DNA of 64,000 bases from Paracoccaceae bacterium. GTDB lineage: Bacteria; Pseudomonadota; Alphaproteobacteria; Rhodobacterales; Rhodobacteraceae. The notes under the pieces are model-generated. The model saw only the letters and a program-made list of their open reading frames with translations, did not search any database and had not been told where the DNA came from. The stretch lies in the NCBI GenBank assembly GCA_022843025.1, contig JALHOL010000003.1:416101-480100 (forward strand), read 5' to 3'. Of the stretch, positions 52,372-60,780 are shown piece by piece; within the stretch, counting starts at the first letter, position 1; the number at the start of each line of letters is the position of its first letter. The translations under genes and the position numbers were made by a program.

Positions 52372-53364
52372 ATGACGCTCTCGACCACCCATTTCGGCCG
52401 CACCGGCCGCGCTGTCACCCGCATCGGCTTTGGCGCCTGGGCCATCGGCGGCAGCTGGGGCGACGTGTCCGAGGCGGATGCCAAGGCCACGCTCCACGCC
52501 GCCCTAGATGCAGGTATGACCTTCATCGACACCGCTGACGTTTATGGCGACGGCCGCTCGGAACGGATCATCCGCGACGTGCTGGCGGACCGCGGCGGCG
52601 ACCGCCCCTATGTCGCCACCAAGGCCGGCCGCCGCCTGTCGCCCCATGTCGCGGCAGGCTACACGATCCAGAACATCGAAGCCTTCATAGACCGCAGCCT
52701 GACCAATCTCGGCATCGACTGCCTCGATCTCGTACAACTCCACTGCCCGCCTTGGGACGTCTACTACACCCCCGCCCTCTTCGACGGGCTGGAAGGTCTG
52801 AAGGCCAAGGGCAAGATCGCCAATTGGGGCGTCTCTGTCGAAAAGGTCGAAGAGGCGCTGAAGGCCATCGAATATCCCGGCTGCACCTCGGTTCAGATCA
52901 TCTACAACATCTTCCGCCAGCGACCCGCGACCCTGTTCTTCCGCGAGGCAAAGGCGCGCGGCGTGGCGACCATCATCCGCGTGCCCCTCGCCTCGGGCAT
53001 GTTGACAGGCAAGATGACCAAGGACAGCACCTTCGCCGCCGACGATCACCGCGCCTTCAACCGCCATGGCGAGGCGTTTGACATGGGCGAAACCTTCTCC
53101 GGCGTTCCTTATGATGTGGCGCTGGCCGCGGTGGACGAACTGCGCGCCCTCGTGCCCCAGGGCGCAAGCATGGCGCAATTCGCCCTGCGCTGGATCCTGA
53201 TGGAAGATGCCGCAACCGTCATCATTCCCGGCGCGCGCACAGCGGCGCAAAGCACCGCCAATGCCGGGGCTGATGCACTTGCCCCGGTGCCCGCCGCCAC
53301 GATGGACGCCTGCCGCGAGATCTATCAGCGCCTTATCGCGCCCCACGTCCACCAGCGCTGGTGA
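52372..53364 (+). CDS. aldo/keto reductase
   Basis: A 330-residue aldo/keto reductase (YhdN/general stress type). The start at 52372 (MTLSTTHFGRTGRAVTRIGFG) follows AAAGGAACC; the frame is open into metG but those codons are not used. Catalytic tetrad: Asp and Tyr in FIDTADVYGDGRSE, Lys in YVATKAGRR, His in LVQLHCPPW. GVSVEKVEEAL and VPLASGMLTGKM are family landmarks, and IIPGARTAAQS binds the NADP phosphate. Physiological substrate unknown. Confidence 0.92.
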   Translation: MTLSTTHFGRTGRAVTRIGFGAWAIGGSWGDVSEADAKATLHAALDAGMTFIDTADVYGDGRSERIIRDVLADRGGDRPYVATKAGRRLSPHVAAGYTIQNIEAFIDRSLTNLGIDCLDLVQLHCPPWDVYYTPALFDGLEGLKAKGKIANWGVSVEKVEEALKAIEYPGCTSVQIIYNIFRQRPATLFFREAKARGVATIIRVPLASGMLTGKMTKDSTFAADDHRAFNRHGEAFDMGETFSGVPYDVALAAVDELRALVPQGASMAQFALRWILMEDAATVIIPGARTAAQSTANAGADALAPVPAATMDACREIYQRLIAPHVHQRW

Positions 53365-53374
53365 TGACCGTCGC

Positions 53375-53485
53375 AGGGGGGCTTCACCCCCCTCGTCGCT
53401 TGCGCTCCTCACCCCTGAGGATATTTGAACAGAGAAGATAGGGGCAGGGTTTTGCCTTATCTTCTCTGCGGAAATATCCTCGGGA
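53375..53485. repeat. hairpin and inverted pair of dispersed repeats between convergent genes
   Basis: An AGGGGGG/CCCCCCT hairpin (53375-53393) after the aldo/keto reductase is followed by a repeat copy in sense orientation (53416-53440, GAGGATATTTGAACAGAGAA). A second copy lies on the opposite strand (53457-53485), in sense orientation for ilvD. The two copies can pair into one long hairpin with a loop of ~16 bases, a possible bidirectional terminator. Confidence 0.7.
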
Positions 53486-53562
53486 GAGGTCCGGAGAGGG
53501 CAGACAGCCCTTTCCGGGGCCGGGGCCGCAGACGGACCTCTGCCGTTATCACCCCCGCCCGA

Positions 53563-55404
53563 TCACTCCTCGCCGGGCAGTACGCGCACCGCACCCTTGT
53601 CGGCCGATGCCGCAAACAGCGCATAGGCCCGCAGCGCCTGGCTCACCTTGCGCGACCGGGGCTTGGCGGGTTTCCAGCCCAGCTTGTCCTGCTCGGCGCG
53701 GCGGGCGGCCAGTTCGGCCTCGCTGACACGCAGGTTGATGGTGCGGTTGGGAATGTGGATGTCGATCATGTCGCCCTCGCGCACCAGCCCGATTGCACCA
53801 CCCGACGCGGCCTCGGGGCTGGCATGACCGATCGACAGGCCCGATGTCCCGCCCGAAAAACGGCCATCCGTCAGCAGCGCGCAAACCTTGCCCAGCCCTT
53901 TGGATTTCAGATAGCTCGTCGGATAGAGCATCTCCTGCATCCCCGGGCCGCCCTTCGGCCCTTCATAGCGGATCACCACCACATCGCCGGCCTTGACCTC
54001 GTTGTTCAGGATCGCGGCAACGGCGGCGTTCTGGGATTCATAGACCTTGGCCGGCCCGGAGAAGACGAAGATCGACTCGTCCACGCCCGCCGTCTTCACG
54101 ATGCAGCCGTCCAGCGCGATATTGCCTTTCAGCACCGCCAGACCGCCCTCTTTGGTAAAGGCATGCTCGACCGACCGGATCACACCCTTTTCACGGTCAA
54201 GGTCCAGCTCGACATAGCGCTTGTCCTGGCTGAACGCGGTGGCGGACCGCACATTCCCCGGCGCCGCCTTGAAGAACTTGCGCACGCTTTCATTGGTGGT
54301 GCGGCTGATATCCCAATGATCCAGCGCCGCGCCCATGGTGGGCGAATGCACCGTCACGCAATCCCGGTTCAAGAGGCCTGCCACATCCAGTTGGCCGAGG
54401 ATCGCCATGATCCCCCCCGCGCGGTGGACATCTTCCATATGCACATCCTGTTTGGCCGGGGCCACCTTGGACAGGCAGGGGATGCGGCGGCTCAGCCGGT
54501 CGATATCGTCTTGGTCAAAGTCGATCCCGCCTTCATGCGCGGCGGCAAGGATATGCAGGATGGTATTGGTCGACCCGCCCATCGCGATGTCCAGCGCCAT
54601 CGCATTCTCGAACGCCGCCTTGTTGGCCACATTGCGCGGCAGGATGCTGGCATCGTCCTGTTCGTAATAGCGCTTGGCCAGATCGACGATCAGATGCCCC
54701 GCCTCCACGAACAGCCGCTTGCGGTCGCCATGGGTGGCAAGGGTCGATCCGTTGCCGGGCAACGACAGGCCCAGTGCCTCGGTCAGGCAGTTCATCGAAT
54801 TGGCGGTGAACATGCCGCTGCACGATCCGCAGGTCGGGCAGGCGGCTTTTTCGATCTCTTCCACCTCGGCATCGGTATAGGACTCGTCCGCCGCCACGAC
54901 CATGGCATCCACCAGATCGAGTGCAATTTCCTTGCCCTTGATGATGGCCTTCCCGGCCTCCATCGGCCCGCCCGAAACAAAGACCACGGGAATGTTCAGG
55001 CGCATGGCGGCCATCAGCATGCCGGGGGTGATCTTGTCGCAGTTGGAAATGCAGACCATCGCATCGGCGCAATGGGCATTGACCATGTATTCCACGCTAT
55101 CGGCGATGATCTCGCGCGATGGCAGCGAATACAGCATCCCGTCATGGCCCATGGCGATGCCGTCATCCACCGCGATGGTGTTGAACTCTTTCGCCACGCC
55201 ACCCGCCGCCTCGACCTCGCGCGCGACAAGCTGGCCCAGATCCTTCAGATGCACATGGCCCGGCACGAACTGGGTAAAGCTGTTGACGATGGCGATGATC
55301 GGCTTGCCGAAATCGCCATCCTTCATCCCCGTCGCGCGCCAGAGGCCACGGGCCCCGGCCATGTTGCGGCCATGGGTGGTCGTGCGGGAACGATAGACGG
55401 GCAT
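53563..55404 (-). CDS. ilvD: dihydroxy-acid dehydratase IlvD
   Basis: A 613-residue enzyme of branched-chain amino acid synthesis, converting 2,3-dihydroxy-isovalerate/3-methylvalerate to the 2-oxoacids. The start at 55404 ([20 protein letters not shown]) matches the E. coli-type N-terminus. The Fe-S cysteines lie in [10 protein letters not shown] and in [27 protein letters not shown] and [20 protein letters not shown] are family signatures. The E. coli-like start and three-Cys arrangement indicate the [4Fe-4S] IlvD rather than a sugar-acid dehydratase, despite the neighbouring sugar operon. 70 bases downstream of the FAH gene on the same strand. Confidence 0.96.
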   Translation of the reverse strand: MPVYRSRTTTHGRNMAGARGLWRATGMKDGDFGKPIIAIVNSFTQFVPGHVHLKDLGQLVAREVEAAGGVAKEFNTIAVDDGIAMGHDGMLYSLPSREIIADSVEYMVNAHCADAMVCISNCDKITPGMLMAAMRLNIPVVFVSGGPMEAGKAIIKGKEIALDLVDAMVVAADESYTDAEVEEIEKAACPTCGSCSGMFTANSMNCLTEALGLSLPGNGSTLATHGDRKRLFVEAGHLIVDLAKRYYEQDDASILPRNVANKAAFENAMALDIAMGGSTNTILHILAAAHEGGIDFDQDDIDRLSRRIPCLSKVAPAKQDVHMEDVHRAGGIMAILGQLDVAGLLNRDCVTVHSPTMGAALDHWDISRTTNESVRKFFKAAPGNVRSATAFSQDKRYVELDLDREKGVIRSVEHAFTKEGGLAVLKGNIALDGCIVKTAGVDESIFVFSGPAKVYESQNAAVAAILNNEVKAGDVVVIRYEGPKGGPGMQEMLYPTSYLKSKGLGKVCALLTDGRFSGGTSGLSIGHASPEAASGGAIGLVREGDMIDIHIPNRTINLRVSEAELAARRAEQDKLGWKPAKPRSRKVSQALRAYALFAASADKGAVRVLPGEE

Positions 55405-55474
55405 AGCGGCTCCTCCGGCTGACATGTCAACGCGACATGGCATTCACGCCTTTGCGGGTCAAGGGAAGGACCCG

Positions 55475-56614
55475 TCAAATAAGGCCGCGACCTGCAAGAT
55501 TCCGCATCAAGGCCGCTGTGCCAAAGGTCCATTCCGGCGCTTCGGTCGCCAGCCGCACCGTATTGGTCAGCGCCCCAAGCTCTGGCGCGGCGATGGTCAC
55601 CACATCGCCAAGATGATGGGTAAAGCCCTGCCCCGGTGCGCCCCGATCCTGCACAGGCGCGAACATCGTGCCGCAATATAGGACGAACCCGTCCGGATAC
55701 TGATGATGCCGCCCCCGCGCCTGCCCCACCAGATCGGCCGGATCGCGGCTGATCTCGGCCATGGAGGACCGGCCTTCCAGCACGAACCCGTCTTCGCCCT
55801 GCACATGCAGCGACAACTCGATCCGCCGCACATCATCCAGCGAGAAACCATCATCAAAGATACGGATGAACGGCCCAAGGCTTGCCGCCGCGTTATTGTC
55901 CTTGGCCTTGCCAAGCAGCAGCGCCGACCGCCCCTCGACATCGCGCAGGTTCACGTCATTGCCCAGCGTCGCGCCCACGATCCGGCCCGTGGAATCCACC
56001 GCCAGCACCACCTCGGGCTCGGGGTTGTTCCAATGGCTGACGGGGTGCAGCCCCACGCTCGCGCCCCAGCCCACCGCCGCCATCGGCTGCGCCTTGGTGA
56101 ACACCTCGGCATCCGGGCCGATCCCGACCTCAAGGTATTGCGACCACAGCCCTTCATGCTGCAACAGCCGCTTGACCTCGGCCGCCTCATCCGATCCCGG
56201 CACCAGATCGCGCAGGCTGTCACCGATCACCCGCGCCACGCGTCCCCGGATCGCATCCGCCCGGCCCGGATCGCCGCCTGCGCGTTCCTCGATCACCCGT
56301 TCGATCATCGACCGCGCAAAGGTTACGCCACAGGCCTTGATCGCCTGCAGATCAACCGGCGCGATCAGCCGCGTGATCCCGCCCGTCCCTTCCACCGAAG
56401 CTTGGGCCAGCGCCTCCAGCGATCCGATGCTTTCGCCGGCAATTCCTGCCACAAAGGCCCCGATATCGGGCTGTTCCAACACATCGCGCATCGTTGGCGC
56501 CTCGCGCGTGGTGATATCCACCACCTCGCCGCCCCGCACCACCACCACCGATGGGCCGATCCCACGCCGCCACACACGGCCGACGAAGAGGCCCTCTTCC
56601 GGCAGATTCAGCAT
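55475..56614 (-). CDS. fumarylacetoacetate hydrolase family protein, sugar-acid dehydratase-like
   Basis: A 379-residue FAH-family protein. The N-terminal ~100 residues (GLFVGRVWRRGIGPSVVVVRGGEVVDIT) form the family cap. The catalytic domain has VGIGPDAEVFTKAQPM, the metal-binding NNPEPEVVLAVD with acidic residues, GNDVNLRDVEGRSALLLGKAKDNNA, and the C-terminal GDVVTIAAPELGALTNTV. This longer type includes 2-keto-3-deoxy-pentonate dehydratases (XylX-like). With the aldolase and two kinases upstream it probably acts in a sugar or sugar-acid pathway. A LacI-type palindrome lies 36 bases before its start. Exact substrate unknown. Confidence 0.85.
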   Translation of the reverse strand: MLNLPEEGLFVGRVWRRGIGPSVVVVRGGEVVDITTREAPTMRDVLEQPDIGAFVAGIAGESIGSLEALAQASVEGTGGITRLIAPVDLQAIKACGVTFARSMIERVIEERAGGDPGRADAIRGRVARVIGDSLRDLVPGSDEAAEVKRLLQHEGLWSQYLEVGIGPDAEVFTKAQPMAAVGWGASVGLHPVSHWNNPEPEVVLAVDSTGRIVGATLGNDVNLRDVEGRSALLLGKAKDNNAAASLGPFIRIFDDGFSLDDVRRIELSLHVQGEDGFVLEGRSSMAEISRDPADLVGQARGRHHQYPDGFVLYCGTMFAPVQDRGAPGQGFTHHLGDVVTIAAPELGALTNTVRLATEAPEWTFGTAALMRNLAGRGLI

Positions 56615-56649
56615 TCACTCCCCCCAAGACTCTCCGGTCCTCGGCGACA

Positions 56650-56663
56650 TGTTTGCGTAAACA
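56650..56663 (-). promoter_or_regulatory. LacI-like palindromic operator candidate
   Basis: TGTTTGCGTAAACA, with 5-bp arms TGTTT/AAACA around GCGT, 36-49 bases upstream of the FAH-family start in the 140-base gap after the aldolase gene. Resembles operators of LacI/GntR-type sugar regulators; none is encoded in the window. Confidence 0.45.
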
Positions 56664-56754
56664 ATGCGCCAAGGGCAAGCCGTGGTGATGCAAGATCAGG
56701 TGCGACTTTCGGTCAATCCGGCTGCCGCCTGGTCACGCCCTGCGGCGCCGCCTC

Positions 56755-57447
56755 TCAGGCCGGCTTGCGCGGCCGTGCCACGTCATTGGCACCCTCTTCC
56801 TCGGGACCAAGGCCATAGCTCATGCGCTTCATCTGCGCGATGACCCGCTCCATCTCCTCCTCCGGCAGCACGGGCGGCTCGCCCAGCGCGAGCGCCTGCA
56901 CATACATCCGCGCCAGCGTCTCTACCTCCACCGCCATCCACAACGCGCCCTCCAGCGTGGTGCCAAGGCTGATCTGCCCATGCTGGCCCAGAAGGCAGGC
57001 CATCCGCCCCTCCAGCGCCTCGATCGCCGCATCCGACAGCGCCTGCGTGCCAAAGGTCGCATAGCGCGCACAGCGCAGCGTGTTCCCCCCCATCACGCCC
57101 ACCATGTAATGAAAGGCCGGGATCGTGCGGTGATGGCAGGCGACCGATGTGGCAAAGGCCGAATGGCAATGCAGCACCACATTCACATCCGGTCGCGCCT
57201 TCAGGATGTCGCGATGGAACCGCCATTCCGACGATGGCCGCCGCCCTGCATAGGTGCCGTCCCACCCCATCTCCACCAGATCGTCCGGCTCCATCCCGTC
57301 ATAGGGCAGCGACGATGGCGTGATCAGGAACCCGTCGCCAAACCGCACCGACAGGTTGCCCGCCGTGCCCTGATTGATCCCCGTCTCGTTCATCTTGCGG
57401 CAGGTCCGCACCATCTCTTGGCGCAGGGTCAGTTCGGCATCGGTCAT
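56755..57447 (-). CDS. class II aldolase/adducin family protein (L-fuculose-phosphate aldolase-like)
   Basis: A 230-residue class II aldolase. N-terminal NETGINQGTAGNLSVRFGDGFLITPSS binds the phosphate/substrate. The catalytic Glu region is RRPSSEWRFHRDIL. Zinc ligands are LHCHSAFATSV (two His) and the later LLGQHGQISLG His. It would cleave a sugar 1-phosphate to a three- or two-carbon aldehyde plus dihydroxyacetone phosphate, or epimerise a pentulose phosphate. It overlaps the FGGY kinase gene by ATGA (57444-57447), which supplies its phosphorylated substrate. Confidence 0.92.
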   Translation of the reverse strand: MTDAELTLRQEMVRTCRKMNETGINQGTAGNLSVRFGDGFLITPSSLPYDGMEPDDLVEMGWDGTYAGRRPSSEWRFHRDILKARPDVNVVLHCHSAFATSVACHHRTIPAFHYMVGVMGGNTLRCARYATFGTQALSDAAIEALEGRMACLLGQHGQISLGTTLEGALWMAVEVETLARMYVQALALGEPPVLPEEEMERVIAQMKRMSYGLGPEEEGANDVARPRKPA

Positions 57448-58850
57448 GTCATGGCTTCCTTGGCAAGCGCGCGCCAGCGCGCGACGTAATCGGTCAGGTC
57501 GGGCAGCCCGGGCAGGGGCTGCGGTTCTGTCAGGTGCAGGGGCGGCATCACCTCACCCTGCGCGCACAGGGCTGCGGCCCCGACGGCAATGCCATAGCTT
57601 TCCGCATGGGTCCGCGTCTTGCGCCCCGGCCGCAACGCGGCCACCAGCGCGGCAAAGGCCGGATCGCGCAGGAAACTGCCATCCAGAATCCACGGTCGCT
57701 CTGCGTCCAGCCGATTGCCGCATTCCAGCGTCAGAAGCGCTACGTACAGCACCGCCAGCGCCAGCCGCTCTGCCGCGCCCTCGGGCGGTGGCCCGACGAT
57801 CCGCCCTTTGCCCGCCGTGCCGGGAAACTGCCCGTCACTCGGCCCAAAGGCGGGCAGCGCCATCGTTCCCCGCACGATCAGCCGCGCCAGCACTGCCGGA
57901 TCGGCCCGCGCGCCCTCGGGTTGCGTCCCGGCCAGCACCGCATAATCCCGCCCGCCCATCGTCAGCGCGCCCCCCACCGGCGCACCGCCAACATCGGCGT
58001 TCAGCGTCATGCCAAAGCGCGGGTCCAGACGTTCGGGCGCGATCCGGTCGGCGATGGCCACAATCCATGTCCCGGTCGAAATCACGCAGATGCCGTCCAG
58101 CCCCGCCGCGCGATAGCGGTGGAAATTGGCCGATGAATCATGCACCCCCGCATGGACCCGCATCTGCGGTACCCCACGCGCCACCAGCGCCGCACGCACC
58201 GGACCCAGATCATCCGATGCCCGCGCAAAGGGCGGCATCAGCCGCCCCCAGCCCCGCGCCGCCACGATGGGCGACCACCGCGCCCGCGCCACGTTCCACA
58301 GATGCGACTGCGCACCCAGGATCGTCACCTCGCTCACCGCCACCCCGCTCAACCGCCACGCCCAGTATTGCGGGATGCCAAGGCACCACCGCGCGCGGGA
58401 AAATTCGGCAGGCCTGTCGCGCGCGGCCCAGAACATCTGCCGCGCCGCATGGCTGGCCCCCATCATCATGGCCGATCCCCGGTCAAGAAAATCCCCGGTC
58501 AAAGGGGCATATTCCGCGTCCAGCCCTTCGGGCAGGGACTGCTCATAATCCATCATTGGCAGCACGGCCCCGTCGCCGCCCGCATCGGGATCATCCCCCA
58601 CCAACACCGCACCCGACCCGTGGCCAGACGCCACGAACCGCGCCAGCGGATGCCGCCGCCCAAGCGCAGCCAACCCGTCGATAACCCAAAGGTTCAGCGC
58701 CTTCAGGTCATGGTGTTGCCAAGGCGGCCCCGGCAAGACCGGGTTCGGCGTCGTCAATGTCTCAAGGACATGCCCCTCGGCATCACAGGCCGACAACTTC
58801 ACGTTGGATTTGCCAACATCCAGAACCGCGATTCTGCTCGGCTCCGTCAT
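57444..58850 (-). CDS. FGGY-family carbohydrate kinase
   Basis: A 468-residue sugar kinase. The N-terminal phosphate loop is VLDVGKSNVKLSACD; the central MMDYEQSLPEGLDAEY and GIPQYWAWRLSGVAVSEVT hold sugar-binding positions; HAGVHDSSANFHRY carries the catalytic Asp, followed by ISTGTWIVAIA (adenosine/phosphate). The group resembles L-fuculokinase and rhamnulokinase-like enzymes. It phosphorylates a ketose that the adjacent aldolase cleaves. Four bases downstream of the P-loop kinase gene. Sugar identity cannot be told from sequence alone. Confidence 0.92.
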   Translation of the reverse strand: MTEPSRIAVLDVGKSNVKLSACDAEGHVLETLTTPNPVLPGPPWQHHDLKALNLWVIDGLAALGRRHPLARFVASGHGSGAVLVGDDPDAGGDGAVLPMMDYEQSLPEGLDAEYAPLTGDFLDRGSAMMMGASHAARQMFWAARDRPAEFSRARWCLGIPQYWAWRLSGVAVSEVTILGAQSHLWNVARARWSPIVAARGWGRLMPPFARASDDLGPVRAALVARGVPQMRVHAGVHDSSANFHRYRAAGLDGICVISTGTWIVAIADRIAPERLDPRFGMTLNADVGGAPVGGALTMGGRDYAVLAGTQPEGARADPAVLARLIVRGTMALPAFGPSDGQFPGTAGKGRIVGPPPEGAAERLALAVLYVALLTLECGNRLDAERPWILDGSFLRDPAFAALVAALRPGRKTRTHAESYGIAVGAAALCAQGEVMPPLHLTEPQPLPGLPDLTDYVARWRALAKEAMT

Positions 58851-58853
58851 GCG

Positions 58854-59474
58854 CTATCCGTTCACCAGCCGGAAATCCGCGTTCTTGCTCTCGGCCATCA
58901 CGAACCGCCCGTTCGGCAGGTCATTGCCATCCAGCTTCCAGGCAATCTCTTCAGGCGTCAGGTCATAATGCCGCCACCGTGCCGTCAGCCGCGCGCGCAG
59001 TACAGGCTCCGGCACATCGACCAGCACCGCCACATCGAATAACGGCCGCAGCCGCGACCAAGGCTCCTGCCCCAGCAGCAGATAATTCCCCTCGACAATG
59101 ATGACTGGCACGTCGGCGGAAATCATCCGCGCACCCGCCCGCGCAATCTCGATATCGCGGTCAAAGACCGGAACGGCGACGAAATCCTCATCCCGCGCCC
59201 GGATGCGGCGCAGCGTGTGATAAAGCCCGCCCACATCAAACGTCTCCGGCGCGCCCTTCCGTGGCCGCAGCCCCGCTGGCACCAGATGCAAGTCGTCGTA
59301 ATGGAACCCGTCCATCGGCAGCACGGCCGCCATTCCCGCCTGCCCTGCATTCAGCCGGTCCACCAACCCTTCGGCCACGGTGGACTTGCCCGATCCCGGC
59401 GCCCCGGCCAGTGCCGCGATCACGCGCCCGCCCCCCGCTGCCTTTTCCACCAGCAGCGCCGCCAGCGCGTCCAT
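58854..59474 (-). CDS. P-loop nucleoside/sugar kinase (FrcK/uridine kinase-like)
   Basis: A 206-residue P-loop kinase if started at Met 59474 (MDALAALLVEKAAGG). GTG codons at 59495, after GGGGGCAAG, and at 59522 are alternatives, so the start is uncertain. Walker A is ALAGAPGSGKSTVAEGL near residue 20. The substrate/lid regions are LPMDGFHYDDLHL, RKGAPETFDVGGLYHTLRRI, the Walker B-like VIIVEGNYLLLGQ, and LTARWRHYDLTPEEIA. This matches the phosphoribulokinase/uridine kinase-like group found beside sugar importers (FrcK). First gene of the sugar operon; a 14-bp tandem repeat lies ~100 bases upstream. Confidence 0.88.
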   Translation of the reverse strand: MDALAALLVEKAAGGGRVIAALAGAPGSGKSTVAEGLVDRLNAGQAGMAAVLPMDGFHYDDLHLVPAGLRPRKGAPETFDVGGLYHTLRRIRARDEDFVAVPVFDRDIEIARAGARMISADVPVIIVEGNYLLLGQEPWSRLRPLFDVAVLVDVPEPVLRARLTARWRHYDLTPEEIAWKLDGNDLPNGRFVMAESKNADFRLVNG

Positions 59475-59570
59475 GTCGATAAAGGATGCCGTCACCTTGC
59501 CCCCCGGATCAGCCGATCCCACCCGCCGCCATACCGCAGCAAGCGCGCGCCCTTGTCCATTCCCCCGAGC

Positions 59571-59598
59571 AAGATTTTCAGCACAAGATTTTCCGCAC
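59571..59598 (-). promoter_or_regulatory. 14-bp tandem direct repeat upstream of the sugar operon
   Basis: AAGATTTTCAGCAC followed directly by AAGATTTTCCGCAC. The two units differ at one base and are AT-rich against a GC-rich background. They lie 50-125 bases before the possible starts of the P-loop kinase. A 14-bp period is not a simple helical repeat, but the element may bind a sugar-responsive regulator in tandem. Confidence 0.5.
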
Positions 59599-59661
59599 TG
59601 AGCCGCTGCTCACGCCGGATACGACGTAATACCCCTGCCCCCGCACCGCACCCCGCAATGC

Positions 59662-59687
59662 AAAAGGGGTGGGCCTGCGCCCACCCC
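59662..59687 (-). terminator. intrinsic terminator of the leftward PepSY-like gene
   Basis: On the minus strand: GGGGTGGGC, loop GCAG, GCCCACCCC, then TTTTG. A perfect 9-bp stem with a short T tract, 24 bases after the stop codon at 59712. Confidence 0.85.
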
Positions 59688-59711
59688 CCCACCTGCAGCG
59701 CGGTCGTGATC

Positions 59712-60230
59712 TCAGTAGTCCAGACGCTGGCTCAGGATCGTGTTGGTGGCCGCGTCGACATACATCTCGACCCGCTTGCCTTCCGGGGTGATGACCTTCA
59801 TCTCCACCACCGTTCCATCCTCGCGGTCGATCTCCAGCACTTGGTAGCCACGCGTTTCCCAATCGGCCACCACATCGGTCAGCACCGGCAGGATCACACC
59901 GTTCTGCGAGCCATAGCCCGCTCCGTTGCCGCCCTTGTCGTCATAGCCGACATCGTCGCTGCCATGGCCGCTGGTATCGCCGCCATTGCCATCGCTGGTG
60001 CTGTCGCCATTGCTGTCGCTGCTGCTGCCGCTGCTGTTGCCACCGTTGTCATCGCCACCCCGGTCGTCGCTGCTGCTGCTGCTGCCGCCCCGGTCGTCGC
60101 TGCCCCGGTCATCGCTGCCCGCAAAGGTCGGCGTCGGCACCGATGCCAGCGACAGCGCCCCCACCACGGCCGCAACCATGGCGATGCCCATCGAAATGTG
60201 TCCAGCACGGTTCAGGTCTTTGGCGTCCAT
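59712..60230 (-). CDS. secreted PepSY-like protein with acidic Ser/Gly linker (leftward)
   Basis: A 172-residue exported protein from MDAKDLNRAGHISMGIAM; signal region ISMGIAMVAAVVGALSLASVPTPTFAG. A ~65-residue low-complexity tract of Ser, Asp and Gly follows (DDRGGSSSSSDDRGGDDNGG and similar). The C-terminal ~65 residues, ILPVLTDVVADWETRGYQVLEIDREDG, MKVITPEGKRVEMYVDAATNTIL, are a PepSY-like domain. It is the divergent sister of the gene at 60358, with the same three-part layout. Probably a periplasmic target of the adjacent two-component system. In-frame CTG-type triplet runs encode the Ser tract. Confidence 0.82.
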   Translation of the reverse strand: MDAKDLNRAGHISMGIAMVAAVVGALSLASVPTPTFAGSDDRGSDDRGGSSSSSDDRGGDDNGGNSSGSSSDSNGDSTSDGNGGDTSGHGSDDVGYDDKGGNGAGYGSQNGVILPVLTDVVADWETRGYQVLEIDREDGTVVEMKVITPEGKRVEMYVDAATNTILSQRLDY

Positions 60231-60317
60231 TGGTTCATCCTCTCGTTTTTCAATTGCCCCAACTCCCGGGATGCACCAGCTTTGACATGAGTCGTCTGAC
60301 AGCCTCCTGACCGGACC

Positions 60318-60334
60318 TGTCAGCCAATTGTCAG
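60318..60334 (+). promoter_or_regulatory. OmpR-family response-regulator direct repeat
   Basis: TGTCAGCCAATTGTCAG: TGTCAG-N5-TGTCAG, the 6-bp repeat with 5-bp spacing (11-bp period) used by OmpR/PhoP-type regulators. An inverted TGACAG lies at 60297-60302. Located 24 bases before the rightward PepSY-like gene and 88 bases before the leftward one, next to the response regulator gene at 60780. Confidence 0.65.
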
Positions 60335-60357
60335 CTTCCATCCGGTACATCGCGTGC

Positions 60358-60780
60358 ATGACCCGCTATTCCTTCCTCCTCCTCCTCGCGATCCTGAGCG
60401 TCGCCACGCCCGTCTTCGCCAAGGACGGCAGCGATGATGGTGGCGGCAACAGCGGTAGTGGCAGTGGTGGTGACAGTGGTGGTGATGACAATGGCGGCGA
60501 CAGCAACGGCGACGACAGCGCCGATGACAACGACGACGACAACGAAGATGACGATGACAGCGACCGCGCCCGCGCGGGCGTGTCCTCCGGGGCGATCCTG
60601 CCCCTCGCGGCCATCTTGGGCGGGGTCGAAAACCGCTTCGGTGCGCGCATGATCAACGCCGAACTTCACCGCAAAAGCGGCCGCCTGATCTATGAACTGG
60701 AACTGATCACGCCCGCAGGGCGCGTTCTGGGCGTGTCGGTCGATGCTGCCACGGCGCGTGTCATCCGGATCAATGACTGA
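60358..60780 (+). CDS. secreted PepSY-like protein with acidic linker (rightward)
   Basis: A 140-residue exported protein from MTRYSFLLLLAILSVATPVFA, a clean signal peptide. An acidic low-complexity tract follows (GGDDNGGDSNGDDSADDNDD and similar, residues ~25-70). A PepSY-like C-terminal domain then reads GAILPLAAILGGVENRFGAR, INAELHRKSGRLIYELELIT, GRVLGVSVDAATARVI. Its last base overlaps the response regulator start (60780), so it is the first gene of the two-component operon. Such PepSY proteins beside two-component systems are often induced by cations or antimicrobial peptides. The acidic tract could bind cations. Confidence 0.85.
   Translation: MTRYSFLLLLAILSVATPVFAKDGSDDGGGNSGSGSGGDSGGDDNGGDSNGDDSADDNDDDNEDDDDSDRARAGVSSGAILPLAAILGGVENRFGARMINAELHRKSGRLIYELELITPAGRVLGVSVDAATARVIRIND

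Noticed and set aside
53563..55404. Sugar-acid (xylonate-type) dehydratase instead of IlvD, given the XylX-like neighbour.
   Set aside because: The N-terminus and Fe-S cysteine segments match E. coli-type IlvD closely over the whole length.
53425..55422. Long plus-strand open frame of ~665 codons across ilvD.
   Set aside because: Antisense to an intact, fully recognisable IlvD; His/Arg-rich with no family match.
60000..60110. CTG-type triplet runs as a phase-variation switch.
   Set aside because: Units are three bases within a coding Ser/Asp tract, so slippage would change length but not frame.
59712..60780. The Ser/Asp/Gly tracts as RTX-type calcium repeats.
   Set aside because: They lack the nine-residue GGxGxDxUx periodicity; they look like disordered acidic linkers.
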